Shown here: one piece after another, positions 6,277-7,073 of the stretch | How the letters are laid out: each line of letters starts with the position of its first letter | How positions within the stretch are numbered: the stretch's first letter is position 1 | From: Limnochordia bacterium | GTDB taxonomy: Bacteria > Bacillota > Limnochordia > Darwinibacteriales > B1SED10-159 | Direction: 5' to 3' | Length of the DNA stretch: 7,073 bases | Assembly: GCA_007132255.1 (NCBI GenBank) | Contig: SLOZ01000464.1 | Location: 1 to 7,073, forward strand | Program-made: the position numbers and the translations under genes | Notes under the pieces: model-generated | What the model was told of the DNA's origin: nothing | Database searches by the model: none | What the model saw: only the letters and a program-made list of their open reading frames with translations

Positions 6277-7073
6277 GTGTTTGAAAATCTAAGCCCGTTG
6301 GACAGTCGTTACCGGGCCGACAATCCTGAACTCTGGCAGGCCTTGTCAGATATCCTTTCGGAAGATGCGTATATTCGCTATCTTCTGCGAGTCGAGTCTG
6401 CCCTAACAGAAACCTTATCCGAAGAAGGGCTCTGCTCTGTTGAGGTGGCTGCCGAGGTAGCTGCCGCATGCCAAGCGGTGACCAGTGACGAAGTACAGCT
6501 TGAGGAAGAAACGACAAGACACAACATCCGCGCCCTAGTCAATTGCATTCAACGCAGGGTATCCGATGAGGCTCGTCCGTTCGTACATTTGACCGCCACG
6601 AGTGTGGACATGATGGATACTGCGCGATCCCTTCAGGTTCAAGACGCAGTCAGAACCGTCATTCTACCACAGCTCAAGGAACTGCTGCAGCTGTGGATTG
6701 CTATTGCAGGGCGGGAAGCAGATACGCCCCAGGTGGGGAGGACCCATGGGCAGCACGGTGTTCCCATTACCTTTGGCTTTACTCTTGCTGAATACGTCTC
6801 ACGCATGGGCGGTCGCATCCAAGCCATTACCGCCGCCAGTGACAATCTCCGGGGCAAAATGGCAGGAGCTGTTGGAGCCTATAATGCTAGTTCGTTGTTT
6901 TTCCAGGATCCGATGGAGTTCGAGCAGAAGGTGTTGGCCAAGCTCGGACTGCAGCCTGGGGATCATTCCACACAGATGGTGGAACCGGAATATCTAAACG
7001 ACCTACTCCATGCTGTAGTTACGGCTTTTGGTGTCTTGGGCAATTTTGCGGATGACATTCGCCATCTTCAACG
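6277..7073 (+). CDS. purB: Adenylosuccinate lyase, 3' part cut by window edge
   Basis: PurB cleaves adenylosuccinate to AMP plus fumarate and SAICAR to AICAR plus fumarate, two steps of purine synthesis in the cytoplasm. The frame is open for 265 codons to the right edge; the family is usually 430-480 residues, so a little over half is present. Evidence: the N-terminal LSPLDSRY, EEETTRHNIRALV, the HLTATSVDMMDTA motif with His104 and the TSxD signature (108-111), GRTHGQHGVPITFG with His157 as the conserved active-site histidine, GKMAGAVGAYNA, and FADDIRHLQ at the edge, typical of the region before the family signature loop. Argininosuccinate lyase and fumarase share the fold, but TSVDMMDTA together with IRHLQ points to adenylosuccinate lyase. 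The start is GTG 6277, supported by AGGAG at 6264-6268. It lies 27 nt after the kinase stop with no terminator between, so it may be read with the two-component genes. The catalytic serine loop is beyond the window. Confidence 0.92.
   Translation, partial: MFENLSPLDSRYRADNPELWQALSDILSEDAYIRYLLRVESALTETLSEEGLCSVEVAAEVAAACQAVTSDEVQLEEETTRHNIRALVNCIQRRVSDEARPFVHLTATSVDMMDTARSLQVQDAVRTVILPQLKELLQLWIAIAGREADTPQVGRTHGQHGVPITFGFTLAEYVSRMGGRIQAITAASDNLRGKMAGAVGAYNASSLFFQDPMEFEQKVLAKLGLQPGDHSTQMVEPEYLNDLLHAVVTAFGVLGNFADDIRHLQ

Noticed and set aside
6698..6997. 99-codon plus-strand frame inside purB
   Set aside because: It is out of frame with the continuous purB translation, which carries the conserved lyase motifs.

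Overview
This 7.1 kb window is ordinary bacterial chromosome, most likely from a Gram-positive lineage (Bacillota or a relative). Four things suggest this: a near-consensus CIRCE operator on a sigma-A-type promoter in front of groESL, strong AGGAGG-type ribosome binding sites before almost every gene, GTG starts, and a BaeS/OmpR-type two-component pair. Base composition is balanced, roughly half G+C. I cannot name a genus. No mobile element, CRISPR array, tRNA or rRNA is visible.

Layout. On the minus strand, groEL (3' end cut by the left window edge) lies downstream of groES. Both are read from a promoter at about 1440-1467 that carries a CIRCE operator. Everything to the right is on the plus strand: a carbamate kinase gene (arcC-like, 1571-2500), an NCS2-family purine permease of the PbuG/AzgA type (2733-4079), a clear intrinsic terminator (4088-4123), an OmpR-family response regulator (4173-4868) overlapping a BaeS-like sensor histidine kinase (4855-6249), and then adenylosuccinate lyase purB (GTG start at 6277), which runs off the right edge.

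How the genes may fit together. groES and groEL form the standard heat-shock chaperonin operon, presumably repressed by HrcA. Carbamate kinase without arginine deiminase genes, next to a purine permease, hints at use of carbamoyl phosphate from purine or ureide breakdown rather than from arginine, but this is inference from context. The two-component system and purB are closely spaced (27 nt between kinase stop and purB start) and may share a transcript, so purine uptake and AMP synthesis genes flank the regulators.

Several of the longest possible reading frames have N-terminal extensions that I reject in favour of internal starts with good ribosome binding sites: groES, arcC, the response regulator, the kinase and purB. 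I found no convincing undescribed system. The findings are modest: start-site corrections, regulatory architecture and gene-context hypotheses.
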